Of a DNA stretch of 7,562 nt, positions 1 through 6,353 are shown piece by piece. Location: assembly GCA_946409675.1 (NCBI GenBank), contig CAMJXI010000045.1:1-7562 (forward strand), given 5' to 3'. Position 1 is the first letter of the stretch. Each line of letters begins with the position of its first letter. The notes under the pieces were generated by a model. The model did not search any database. It was not told where the DNA came from and saw only the letters and a list, made by a program, of their open reading frames with translations. The DNA comes from an uncultured Lactobacillus sp. (lineage in GTDB: Bacteria; Bacillota; Bacilli; Lactobacillales; Lactobacillaceae). The position numbers were made by a program, and so were the translations under genes.

Positions 1-45
1 CCACCGAGATCTACACTCTTTCCCTACACGACGCTCTTCCGATCT
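1..45 (+). other. Illumina TruSeq P5/Read 1 adapter (artefact)
   Basis: The first 45 bases match the 3' part of the Illumina TruSeq universal (P5) adapter, ending in the Read 1 primer end GCTCTTCCGATCT. Genomic sequence starts at about 46. This is library sequence left in the assembly, not part of the organism. Read from the minus strand it is the adapter read-through that begins AGATCGGAAGAGC, which is also found at the other end of the contig. It closes the open frame of the adjacent exporter gene artificially. Confidence 0.98.
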
Positions 46-857
46 GCTGTGTTCAAAAGCGCCATGCCCTGCATCAATGGATACAAGATACCTGACCAAA
101 TCTGACCCTTGTAAGTAGTCTTTTTGACCTGATCATTGTGCTTTACAAAACCAGCAATAGAATCCTCTTGCAGACCATTGGTGATGATGATCTTTTGACC
201 CGTAATCTGTTCATTGATATAGCCGTTCATCTTACCGATGTCGTCTTGTTGACGGTTAACGAACTTCTGCGCGTTTTTGATAACGACAAAAGCTACGATA
301 ACAGCTATCGGCGTTGTTGCAATAGTAATCCAGGCCATAGTAACGTTCTGCCTGAACATCATCCAAACCATTCCGATGAACAATGTGAAACTGAACATCA
401 CTTCGTAAAGCGCCTGGTTCATTGCGTTGAAGATGTTATCGAGGTCACTCGTATATCGCGCCAAGATGTCACCATCTGAATGTGTATCAAAATAGTTAAT
501 GCGAAGACGTTGCATTTTGCGGAATAAACCCACACGCATCGTGCCAGTAGACTTACCAGCAATTCGCGCAATCACAATCGAGCTAATCAGCATTGCAATA
601 GCATTGGCCACATAGAATGCAACTAGCTTGATCAACGCATCGTAGAATCCGGTTTTGGAAGCAGCTGCGTGTGTCGCTGGGTACGCCCAGGATTGCAGAT
701 ACTCCGTCAACTTAGTGAAGGCTTCACCCATGAATACTGGGGCCTGCACCTGTAGGTAAGTAGAGATGATTGTCAAAAGCAGGACAACCGTCATGCCCTT
801 CCAATACTTACTTAAATAATGGTAATAAAATTTGCCGGCACTCTTTAAGTCACTCAT
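46..857 (-). CDS. Heterodimeric ABC exporter, second half-transporter (LmrD/BmrD-like), 3' end cut off by contig edge
   Basis: This is the N-terminal part, about 270 residues, of a half-size ABC exporter; only membrane-domain sequence is present. Membrane segments are visible at about residues 22-44, 74-97, 148-168 and 172-194, with a fifth starting near 253. The exporter-type cytoplasmic stretch NYFDTHSDGDILARYTSDLD lies at 121-140. The nucleotide-binding domain, which would follow in a protein of roughly 580-660 residues, lies beyond the contig. The start at 857 is well supported: GGAGGAGG (872-865) sits 7 nt upstream, inside the end of the preceding gene, whose TAG stop is only 2 nt away. 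That arrangement implies translational coupling and a partner subunit. The open frame runs on to a TAG at 24-26, but its last residues (DRKSVV) are encoded by the adapter. By family knowledge this subunit normally carries the catalytically competent ATP site of the pair. Export of drugs or lipophilic compounds is inferred from the family; the substrate is not visible. Confidence 0.9.
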
Positions 858-859
858 GG

Positions 860-2461
860 CTACACCTCCTCCAATGCTTTCTGTGTTGCATAAATCTCTT
901 GGTAAATCTTGTTTGTCTTACGTAATTCTTTGTGTGTACCCACACCGACCAACTTGCCTTGATCTAGCACCAAAATCTTATCCGCCTTTACAATAGAAGA
1001 AATCTTCTCGGCGATAACAAATGTTGTTGTACCTGCAAGCTCTTGATCGAGTGCTTCTTGAACGAGTTTCTCCGACTTGGCGTCAAGCGCACTTGTCGAG
1101 TCGTCCATGATCAAAATTTTTGGTTTCGCGATTACACCACGCGTAATTGAAAGTCTTTGTTTTTGGCCACCAGAGAAGTTTGCTGAACGTTCTTCAACTT
1201 CAGCATCATACTGGTTATCCAATTTTTCTATAAATTCTGCTGATTGAGCAACTCCTGCTGCCCAACGCATTTCTTCAACAGTTGCATCGGGCTTACCTTG
1301 GCGCAAGTTATGTGAAATTGTCCCTGAGAACATCGTTGAACGTTGCAGTACGAATGAAATTGTTTTGCGCAATGACTCTTCGTTAACTGTCTTCAAGTCT
1401 TGACCGCCAACCTTGATGACACCTTCGGTAGGGTCGTAAAGTCTTGGAATCAATTGAGCCAGCGTCGACTTACCGGAACCCGTCGCACCCACAACACCAA
1501 TCATTTCACCAGGTTTTGCAGTGAATGAAATGTCATCCAAAACTTTTTTGTCATCGTTTGGATATTGGAAAGAAACGTGATCAAACTCGACCGACGCATC
1601 CAACTCAACTGGGGCAACGTCTGGATATGTGAGTTCTGGTTCTTCGTCATAGATTTCTTTCAGACGCGCCAATGAAACGAAGGCACGAGAAGCACCGGTC
1701 ATCATGAAGCCACCCATGACGACGGCGAAAAGAATTTGCATCAAGTAGCTGATGAAGGCCTGCGATGCACCCAATACGCCAGGATCGTTAGTTACCATGT
1801 TCCCAACCAACAGCACAACCACAGCAACAGCCATGTTACCAACTAAGAAGAAGCTGGGCATCAAAATCGAGAAGAGGTTACCGATTTTGATTGTGACATC
1901 GGTCATCTCATCAGAGGCCTCTGAAAACTTGTCGATTTGTTCAGTTTCCTGCACAAACGACTTAACGACACGCATTCCCATCAGGTTTTCACGTGCTAAT
2001 GTGTTGTTCTTTTCCATCATGATTTGCATCTGACCGAAGAACTTACCCATTTTTGTAAAACTGATCATCGCAGTCGTCATTATTAGGACAAGCATCACGA
2101 TAATCACCCACCAAAGGCTTGGCATGACAACGATTGCGAGAATAAACGAACCAATGAAAAGCACCGGAATTCTCGTCAATTGTTGGAGCAAACTCATGAC
2201 TACCATCTGAACTTGGTTGATATCATTTGTTAGACGAACTACCAAGTTTGAGGCTGAAAACTTCTGGATGTTACCGTATGAAAATGTTTGAATCTTGCGG
2301 TATGCGAGTTCACGCATATCGGCCGCGATTGATTGTGAGGCTCTCGCCGAGAAAATCGTGTTGATAATTCCGGCAATAATTCCAAGAATGGCAAGTCCCA
2401 TCAACTGAATACCCAAATCGTAGACAGTTTGTTTGTCGTTCTTAAGAATTGCATTGATCAT
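860..2461 (-). CDS. Heterodimeric ABC exporter, first half-transporter (LmrC/BmrC-like), body of a gene interrupted upstream by an in-frame stop
   Basis: This 533-residue frame encodes an ABC exporter half: membrane segments at about residues 18-38, 98-113, 116-134, 200-222 and 236-256, then a complete nucleotide-binding domain. Motifs seen are A-loop Tyr300, Walker A GATGSGKS (325-332), Q-loop Gln373, signature SGGQKQ (430-435), Walker B ILIMD ending at Asp453, and D-loop SALD (457-460). The catalytic Glu after Walker B is Asp454, and the switch His is Glu485 (IAEKISS). In heterodimeric exporters such as LmrCD, BmrCD and TM287/288, one subunit has such a degenerate site. The ATG at 2461 has no Shine-Dalgarno sequence and would leave out the first membrane helix. 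That helix is encoded in the same frame just upstream (2575-2468) before a TAA at 2467-2465. The intact gene would be 860-2575, about 571 residues, a normal family length. As it stands this is either a broken gene, a product of reinitiation, or a base-calling error. It forms an operon with the next gene, 2 nt downstream. Confidence 0.88.
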   Translation of the reverse strand: MINAILKNDKQTVYDLGIQLMGLAILGIIAGIINTIFSARASQSIAADMRELAYRKIQTFSYGNIQKFSASNLVVRLTNDINQVQMVVMSLLQQLTRIPVLFIGSFILAIVVMPSLWWVIIVMLVLIMTTAMISFTKMGKFFGQMQIMMEKNNTLARENLMGMRVVKSFVQETEQIDKFSEASDEMTDVTIKIGNLFSILMPSFFLVGNMAVAVVVLLVGNMVTNDPGVLGASQAFISYLMQILFAVVMGGFMMTGASRAFVSLARLKEIYDEEPELTYPDVAPVELDASVEFDHVSFQYPNDDKKVLDDISFTAKPGEMIGVVGATGSGKSTLAQLIPRLYDPTEGVIKVGGQDLKTVNEESLRKTISFVLQRSTMFSGTISHNLRQGKPDATVEEMRWAAGVAQSAEFIEKLDNQYDAEVEERSANFSGGQKQRLSITRGVIAKPKILIMDDSTSALDAKSEKLVQEALDQELAGTTTFVIAEKISSIVKADKILVLDQGKLVGVGTHKELRKTNKIYQEIYATQKALEEV

Positions 2462-2464
2462 GTT

Positions 2465-2575
2465 TTACAACAATTTTGGTTGCCATAGTGTAGCAAAAGC
2501 AATTACAACCATCGCACCAGTAGCTATTGTTACATCAGACCAATATTTCTTTAAATATAACCCTAGTAGTTTCAT
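2465..2575 (-). pseudogene. Detached 5' end of the first exporter gene (36 codons plus TAA), containing membrane helix 1
   Basis: An ATG at 2575-2573 lies 5 nt after a strong AAGGAGG and opens a 36-codon frame ending in TAA (2467-2465). It encodes a Lys/Tyr/Trp-containing N-terminus (MKLLGLYLKKYW) followed by a hydrophobic helix at about residues 15-31 and WQPKLL, as at the start of exporter membrane domains. The 533-residue body begins exactly 38 codons from this ATG in the same frame, after TAA AAC. The fragment is therefore the true start of that gene, cut by one stop codon in place of a residue that I infer was Gln (CAA to TAA, one transition). The alternatives are a real 36-residue membrane peptide with reinitiation 3 nt after the stop, or a sequencing or assembly error. 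Confidence 0.82.
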
Positions 2576-2580
2576 CCCAA

Positions 2581-2587
2581 CCTCCTT
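2581..2587 (-). promoter_or_regulatory. Ribosome binding site AAGGAGG for the exporter operon
   Basis: A perfect AAGGAGG reads on the minus strand 5 nt before the ATG at 2575. It fixes the biological start of the first exporter gene there, not at the unassisted ATG at 2461. This is the main evidence that the TAA at 2467-2465 interrupts a gene rather than lying in a leader. Confidence 0.85.
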
Positions 2588-2607
2588 AAAATCACAAATA
2601 GATACAA

Positions 2608-2636
2608 AGTATAAGGAATATAAATAACTAAGTCAA
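2608..2636 (-). promoter_or_regulatory. Sigma-A-type promoter of the exporter operon
   Basis: On the minus strand TTGACT (2636-2631) is followed by a 17-nt spacer and TATACT (2613-2608). Each hexamer matches the TTGACA/TATAAT consensus at five of six positions. The expected transcript start is near 2600, which leaves a leader of about 25 nt containing the AAGGAGG site. The promoter lies 14 nt past the terminator that closes the upstream maltose operon, so the exporter pair is a separate transcription unit. The spacer is AT-rich; I see no convincing operator. Confidence 0.8.
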
Positions 2637-2649
2637 GAAATTTGGTATT

Positions 2650-2677
2650 AAAAAAAGCCCTCTTACGAGGACTTTTT
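2650..2677 (-). terminator. Rho-independent terminator between the malK region and the exporter operon
   Basis: On the minus strand AAAAAGTCCTC, loop GTAA and GAGGGCTTTTT form an 11-bp stem with one G-U pair, continuing into a run of seven T. The reverse strand also folds, but the G-U pair becomes a C-A mismatch there, so the hairpin suits leftward transcription better. It lies about 240 nt downstream of the malK stop and probably ends the maltose operon or any RNA made from the spacer. Weaker use in the rightward direction is possible. Confidence 0.82.
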
Positions 2678-2735
2678 GACCGCTTAGTCAATGGGGGGCG
2701 GTTGTTAGAGCTATTTATTTTTTTGTATGCTTTTA

Positions 2736-2758
2736 GAACGTCTTAGGTCGCGCTCTTT
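2736..2758 (-). repeat. Bipartite 23-nt direct repeat, copy B
   Basis: The minus strand reads AAAGAGCGCGAC, five variable bases, then ACGTTC. The same 12+6 conserved bases with the same 5-nt gap occur at 2888-2910. The five gap bases differ completely between the copies, so identity is 18 of 23. This points to two conserved blocks held at fixed spacing, as in a protein or RNA contact site, but two copies cannot prove it. Confidence 0.7.
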
Positions 2759-2762
2759 ATAT

Positions 2763-2774
2763 ACGCGCTCCACC
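2763..2774 (-). repeat. 12-nt direct repeat GGTGGAGCGCGT, copy 1
   Basis: ACGCGCTCCACC on the plus strand is repeated exactly at 2797-2808, 34 bp away. It shares the CGCGCTC core with the bipartite repeats. The imperfect-dyad segment containing GAACT-C-AGTTC lies between the two copies. Confidence 0.7.
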
Positions 2775-2796
2775 ACATTGAGAACTCAGTTCCTAA

Positions 2797-2808
2797 ACGC
2801 GCTCCACC
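2797..2808 (-). repeat. 12-nt direct repeat GGTGGAGCGCGT, copy 2
   Basis: This is an exact second copy of the 12-mer at 2763-2774, in the same orientation. On the minus strand it follows GTTGCGA. Confidence 0.7.
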
Positions 2809-2841
2809 TCGCAACTTCCTCCGCCTAACTTCTTGTCATCT

Positions 2842-2858
2842 CAATTACTTCATAATTG
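2842..2858. other. Small perfect hairpin in the spacer
   Basis: CAATTA (2842-2847) and TAATTG (2853-2858) form a 6-bp inverted repeat around a 5-nt loop, without a following T run, so it is not a terminator by itself. It may be one stem of a larger folded RNA, or chance in AT-rich DNA. Confidence 0.4.
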
Positions 2859-2887
2859 CTTGCCAAGTTCGTTAGTGCTCAGAAGCT

Positions 2888-2910
2888 GAACGTTCGGTGT
2901 CGCGCTCTTT
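2888..2910 (-). repeat. Bipartite 23-nt direct repeat, copy A
   Basis: This is the partner of 2736-2758: AAAGAGCGCGAC, five differing bases, ACGTTC on the minus strand. It begins 5 nt past the malK stop codon, so leftward read-through from the maltose operon would include it. Confidence 0.7.
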
Positions 2911-2915
2911 TTTCC

Positions 2916-4016
2916 TTAAATAGCTTCCGTCGTATCTACATCGAAGAAGTGTGCCTTGTTTATATCAAAGCCCATTGCCACCTCTTCACCCGGATTATGG
3001 AAGTCACGTGCATCTACAGTTGCCACGAACTCTTCATCACCCATTTGTGCATAAAGTTGGCTGGTTGCACCCAATAATTCAGATACAACAACTTTTGCAT
3101 TTACGACTTGATCTGGCCAGCTTTGTAAGAAGGAATTTTCAGTATGAATATCTTCAGGACGAATACCGAAGACAATTTGCTTACCATTATAGCCATTATT
3201 CTCAAGCACTTTCGCTCTACCTTCTGGCACTTGCAGATTCAAACCTTTTTCATTATGGATGCGGCCATCTTCATAGGTCACATTGAAAAAGTTCATTGAT
3301 GGCGAGCCGATAAAACTAGCAACAAATTGGTTTTTAGGATGGTCGTAAATTTCTGCTGGTGTACCAACTTGTTGAATCTTACCAACTGACATAACAACAA
3401 CTCTGTCAGCCATCGTCATCGCTTCTGTTTGATCATGCGTTACGTAGATGGTCGTTGTGTTCAAACGTTGATGAAGCTTAGCAATTTCAGCACGCATCGA
3501 AACTCTTAATTTTGCATCTAAGTTTGATAGAGGTTCATCCATCAAAAAGATTGGGGCATCACGTACGATTGCACGGCCCAATGCGACACGTTGCCGTTGT
3601 CCACCAGATAAGTCTGCAGGACGACGCTCGAGGAATTCAGTCAAGCCAAGAATCTCAGCTGCTTCCTTAACTCGTGCATCGATATCAGCCTTGCTGTATT
3701 TACGTAATCTCAGTCCAAATGCCATATTTTCGTAGACCGAAATGTGTGGGTACAAAGCATAGCTTTGGAAAACCATTGCAATATCACGATCTTTTGAAGG
3801 CAAATCGTTCACAACTTCACCGTTGATTTTCAAATCACCTTTTGAAATATCTTCAAGGCCAGCAATCATTCGTAAAGTTGTACTTTTACCACATCCTGAA
3901 GGTCCAACGAAAACGATGAATTCCTTGTCTTGAATGTGTAAGTCGAAATCCATTACTGCGTAATGGTCTGACTTTGGATATTCTTTATATATATGTTCTA
4001 AATCAATTTGTACCAT
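2916..4016 (-). CDS. malK: Maltose/multiple-sugar ABC importer ATPase (MalK/MsmX/MsmK family)
   Basis: This is the cytoplasmic ATPase that powers the carbohydrate importer encoded just upstream. The 366 residues are a normal length for the MalK/UgpC/MsmX family. Motifs are Walker A GPSGCGKS (38-45), Q-loop Gln84, signature LSGGQ (136-140), Walker B FLMDE (Asp160, Glu161 intact), D-loop SNLD (164-167) and switch His194 in THDQTEA. The C-terminal domain from about 235 contains FGIRPEDIH (283-291), typical of the sugar-importer regulatory (TOBE-type) domain. The start at 4016 has GAGAGGA 10 nt upstream. The gene lies 27 nt after malG with no terminator between, so it belongs to the mal transcript. 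In Gram-positives one such ATPase often serves several sugar importers, so sharing is possible. The family is certain; the name malK over msmK or msmX rests on the operon context. Confidence 0.95.
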   Translation of the reverse strand: MVQIDLEHIYKEYPKSDHYAVMDFDLHIQDKEFIVFVGPSGCGKSTTLRMIAGLEDISKGDLKINGEVVNDLPSKDRDIAMVFQSYALYPHISVYENMAFGLRLRKYSKADIDARVKEAAEILGLTEFLERRPADLSGGQRQRVALGRAIVRDAPIFLMDEPLSNLDAKLRVSMRAEIAKLHQRLNTTTIYVTHDQTEAMTMADRVVVMSVGKIQQVGTPAEIYDHPKNQFVASFIGSPSMNFFNVTYEDGRIHNEKGLNLQVPEGRAKVLENNGYNGKQIVFGIRPEDIHTENSFLQSWPDQVVNAKVVVSELLGATSQLYAQMGDEEFVATVDARDFHNPGEEVAMGFDINKAHFFDVDTTEAI

Positions 4017-4043
4017 GATTAGTGGATCCTCTCATAATTAATT

Positions 4044-4910
4044 TTATCCTTTAACTGCACCACTGGTGATACCTTCAACGTAGTAACGTTGCATGAAGAT
4101 GAACAAAATGGTGATTGGAATCGCGATAACCACACATCCTGCGGTGAAGGTCATGAACAGACTATTTTGCGTCGTCTTTGTCATCATTGAATAGAGTCCG
4201 ATTGCTGTCGTGTATTTATGAATTGCATCCCCAAGGATAATCTTTGCAAAAATGAAGTCCATCCAAGGAGCCATAAATGCCATCAACGCAGTGTAAACGA
4301 CGATTGGCTTTGATAGAGGCAACGTGATTTTGGTGAAAATTTGGAATTTCGTTGCACCATCGATCATTGCTGACTCATCAAGTGCCATTGGAATCGTATC
4401 AAAGAATCCTTTAGCAATGTAGAAGCCAAGCGCGGCACCACTTGAGTAAACCAAGATTAACGCCACAAGACTTTGAGTTAAGTTCATTGCTTTCAAAATG
4501 TAGTAGATGGCAATCATGCTCATGAAACCTGGGAACATGTTGAGCACCAACGCGATTTTCAAGAAAGGTCCTCTGAACTTGAAACGGAGTCTGGATAGCG
4601 AGTAAGCCATAGCAATTATGATTAATGTTGAGATTACACAAGTAACAGCCGAAACCATCAGTGTGTTAAGGAACCATTGTAAAAATGGAAAATCAGGATT
4701 ATTGAACAATGTTACATAGTTTTGGAAAGTGTAGCTCTTCGGAACGAAGTATTGCACGAAGGCACCACCTTCTGCACGGAAACTTGTTAAGACGATCCAT
4801 ACAATAGGTAGAATCCAGACAATGGCTAGAACAGCCGTGAGTAGATTAATCCAAATACTTCTATGCCGTTTTTGCGTGGCGCGTGAATGAGTTGAAGTTC
4901 GTTGTGCCAT
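4044..4910 (-). CDS. malG: Maltose/maltodextrin ABC importer permease MalG
   Basis: This inner-membrane permease pairs with MalF to form the sugar channel. The 288 residues include an N-terminal basic stretch and about six membrane segments (roughly 20-42, 80-104, 115-140, 147-168, 203-222, 251-273). The EAA loop that docks on the ATPase runs from Glu179 to Pro198 (ESAMIDGATKFQIFTKITLP). The length and the C-terminal YYVEGITSGAVKG ending are typical of MalG/MdxG. Its ATG overlaps the malF stop in TAATG, so translation is probably coupled; only a modest GGGGG lies 9 nt before the start. The sugar is inferred from similarity to maltose/maltodextrin systems and gene order, and trehalose or other glucosides cannot be excluded. 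Confidence 0.93.
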   Translation of the reverse strand: MAQRTSTHSRATQKRHRSIWINLLTAVLAIVWILPIVWIVLTSFRAEGGAFVQYFVPKSYTFQNYVTLFNNPDFPFLQWFLNTLMVSAVTCVISTLIIIAMAYSLSRLRFKFRGPFLKIALVLNMFPGFMSMIAIYYILKAMNLTQSLVALILVYSSGAALGFYIAKGFFDTIPMALDESAMIDGATKFQIFTKITLPLSKPIVVYTALMAFMAPWMDFIFAKIILGDAIHKYTTAIGLYSMMTKTTQNSLFMTFTAGCVVIAIPITILFIFMQRYYVEGITSGAVKG

Positions 4911-6295
4911 TATGCCATACCCCCATTCTGGTAAGAGTTAGTTTTCTTATATGCAAACAGTGAGAAGACTGCAGATAAGATGAAGATCAAGATACCAATA
5001 ACACTGGCTAAGTTGTAGTCAGCACTATCAACGGTCAACTTATAGAGCCAAGTTACAAGCAAATCAGTTTCGCCGGCACTATAGAAAGTTGAGTTTGAAG
5101 GATACCCACCAGTTAACAGGTAGATGACGTTGAAGTTATTGATATTACCGATAAATTGTTGGATTAGAGCTGGCGCCATAACGAAAACAATTTGTGGGAA
5201 AGTAATCTTTCTGAAAATTTGGAACGTGTTTGCTCCGTCAATCGTTGCTGCTTCAATTTGATCCTGTGGCAAGTTTTGGATGATACCCGTTGCAACAAGC
5301 ATCGTTACTGGAATACCAATCCACATGTTAACGACGATAATCGTCAACTTAGCCAGCATCCCATTCGTCAAGAACGGTATCGCCGTCTTAATCCAGCCGA
5401 GGTTCAAAAGCAAGGCATTGATTGGACCAGAATCGTTGAACAGGTTGGCCATCAATAGCAATGAAACGAATTGTGGCACAGCCATCGTGATCATGAAGAT
5501 GATCCGCCAGAATTTTTTGCCTCGCAAAGGCTTAGCATTCAGCAATAAGGCTAACAAAATTCCGCCGAAGAATGTTGTCGCTGTGGCAACAACAGCCCAC
5601 ACAATCGTCCAGGTCAAAACCGGGAAGAAAGTGCTTGAGATATCACCATTAATTACAGAGCCGAAGTTGGTAAATCCAACCCAGTGGAACAAGTTCTTTG
5701 GTGGTAAATGGTTGTGATCATAGCTAGTAAAGGCGATTGAAATCATATACAGCAATGGTAAAACCGTGAAGGCAAGTACACCTACGATTGGAATTGCCAT
5801 CAATGTGATATGGAACTTCTCGTCGAAGAGTGACCGAATATCTTGCATGGTTGAGGGAATCTTGTGTCCCTCTTTTGCTAAGGTATATAGCTTTCTATTA
5901 CTCTTAAAGTTTGTCCAATAGACGTAGATGAATAAAACGATTGCGAGTAATGCAGCAATACCGAAAAGCAAGAGCAGCATTGAGTTGTCACCAGCTTGTT
6001 GAATCTGAATACCCAGTGTCTTATCGTATTTCCATCCTTGAGATTTTGTCCCAAGAGTCTTGAGCATCGCGATAGCATGGATTCCGTTCGAAACCAACCA
6101 GTAGAAGAAAAGAATCTCCACACCGAGGAAGAACAGTCCCTTTGGAACCTGCTTCTTCGCGATATTATTACTTCCCATAACAAAATATTGGAGCTTTGTT
6201 AATGAATCACCCTTCTTAAAGAGCTCACCGAAAGAAATTGGTTTTGGAATTACTGATTTTTTTGCAGAACTTTTTTTCCAAAATTTCGTCATCAT
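4910..6295 (-). CDS. malF: Maltose/maltodextrin ABC importer permease MalF
   Basis: This is the larger permease of the importer. The 461 residues exceed the roughly 300 of most sugar permeases because of an N-terminal extension. It has a Lys-rich cytoplasmic start and two extra hydrophobic segments (about 53-70 and 104-127) before the permease core (segments near 162-188, 222-253, 263-285, 315-338, 365-390 and 430-449). This eight-segment plan is known for MalF. The EAA loop spans Glu348 to Pro367 (EAATIDGANTFQIFRKITFP). The frame begins with two Met codons (6295-6290), and AAAGGAAG lies upstream at a suitable distance, favouring the first. It shares the A of TAATG with malG. A terminator-like hairpin lies immediately upstream, so expression is probably lower than that of malE. 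Confidence 0.93.
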   Translation of the reverse strand: MMTKFWKKSSAKKSVIPKPISFGELFKKGDSLTKLQYFVMGSNNIAKKQVPKGLFFLGVEILFFYWLVSNGIHAIAMLKTLGTKSQGWKYDKTLGIQIQQAGDNSMLLLLFGIAALLAIVLFIYVYWTNFKSNRKLYTLAKEGHKIPSTMQDIRSLFDEKFHITLMAIPIVGVLAFTVLPLLYMISIAFTSYDHNHLPPKNLFHWVGFTNFGSVINGDISSTFFPVLTWTIVWAVVATATTFFGGILLALLLNAKPLRGKKFWRIIFMITMAVPQFVSLLLMANLFNDSGPINALLLNLGWIKTAIPFLTNGMLAKLTIIVVNMWIGIPVTMLVATGIIQNLPQDQIEAATIDGANTFQIFRKITFPQIVFVMAPALIQQFIGNINNFNVIYLLTGGYPSNSTFYSAGETDLLVTWLYKLTVDSADYNLASVIGILIFILSAVFSLFAYKKTNSYQNGGMA

Positions 6296-6311
6296 TTCTT
6301 TCTTCCTTTCT

Positions 6312-6340
6312 AAAAAAAGTAGAGATTTTTCTCTACTTTT
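6312..6340 (-). terminator. Intercistronic hairpin with T run between malE and malF (attenuating terminator)
   Basis: On the minus strand AAAAGTAGAG, a 6-nt loop and CTCTACTTTT form a perfect 10-bp stem. The T run totals seven, followed by the malF ribosome site within a few bases. It sits 13 nt after the malE stop. Such hairpins after binding-protein genes are known to stop part of the transcription or protect the upstream mRNA, giving more binding protein than permease. The stem is AT-rich at its base, so termination is probably partial. Confidence 0.78.
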
Positions 6341-6353
6341 CCGTCTTTATAAT

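Larger units (their letters stand above)
2678..2915. other. Non-coding spacer with short repeats and hairpins, function unknown
   Basis: This stretch of about 240 bp between the malK stop and the terminator has no convincing gene on either strand; ATG codons run into stops within a few codons or lack a ribosome site. It holds four copies of CGCGCTC (plus-strand starts 2749, 2764, 2798, 2901) in two repeat families described separately. It also has a hairpin CAATTA/TAATTG (2842-2858), an inverted repeat GAACT-C-AGTTC (2782-2792), and C- or G-rich blocks such as GGGGGG at 2693-2698. It could be a long 3' untranslated region of malK, a small RNA, or a copy of a dispersed intergenic repeat. I do not recognise it as a known RNA family. 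Confidence 0.6.

Noticed and set aside
138..479. 113-codon plus-strand frame opposite the second exporter gene
   Set aside because: Antisense shadow of a clear exporter membrane domain, with no start signal.
2602..2612. Inverted repeat ATAC-AAA-GTAT overlapping the -10 element as an operator
   Set aside because: Only 4-bp arms in AT-rich DNA; it is expected by chance and fits no regulator site I recognise.
2433..2627. 64-codon plus-strand frame across the exporter start and promoter
   Set aside because: It runs opposite the promoter, ribosome site and helix-1 segment of the exporter gene, has no ribosome site of its own, and its sequence is the complement of those signals.
2700..2735. Plus-strand promoter TTGTTA-N18-TATGCT for an antisense RNA through the repeat cluster
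   Set aside because: Each hexamer matches only four of six positions in T-rich DNA, and no terminator hairpin precedes the T run at 2908-2913. Not strong enough to annotate.
2763..2810. Possible T-box riboswitch (GGTGGAGCGCG resembles the T-box sequence, with a terminator downstream)
   Set aside because: The match to the T-box core is poor, lacking the ACCGCG part. The motif occurs twice, the terminator is more than 80 nt away, no specifier stem is evident, and the exporter has its own promoter downstream of the terminator.
2736..2910. CRISPR array
   Set aside because: Only two copies per repeat family, repeats of 12-23 nt with internal variation, uneven distances and no cas genes.
2856..3286. 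Plus-strand frames of 73 and 111 codons over the 3' end of malK
   Set aside because: Both overlap malK antisense and their residues follow the complementary coding strand; no ribosome site or family resemblance.
5280..5717. 145-codon plus-strand open frame
   Set aside because: It lies wholly antisense to malF, has no ribosome site or recognisable domain, and its composition mirrors the complementary membrane protein. It is a shadow frame.
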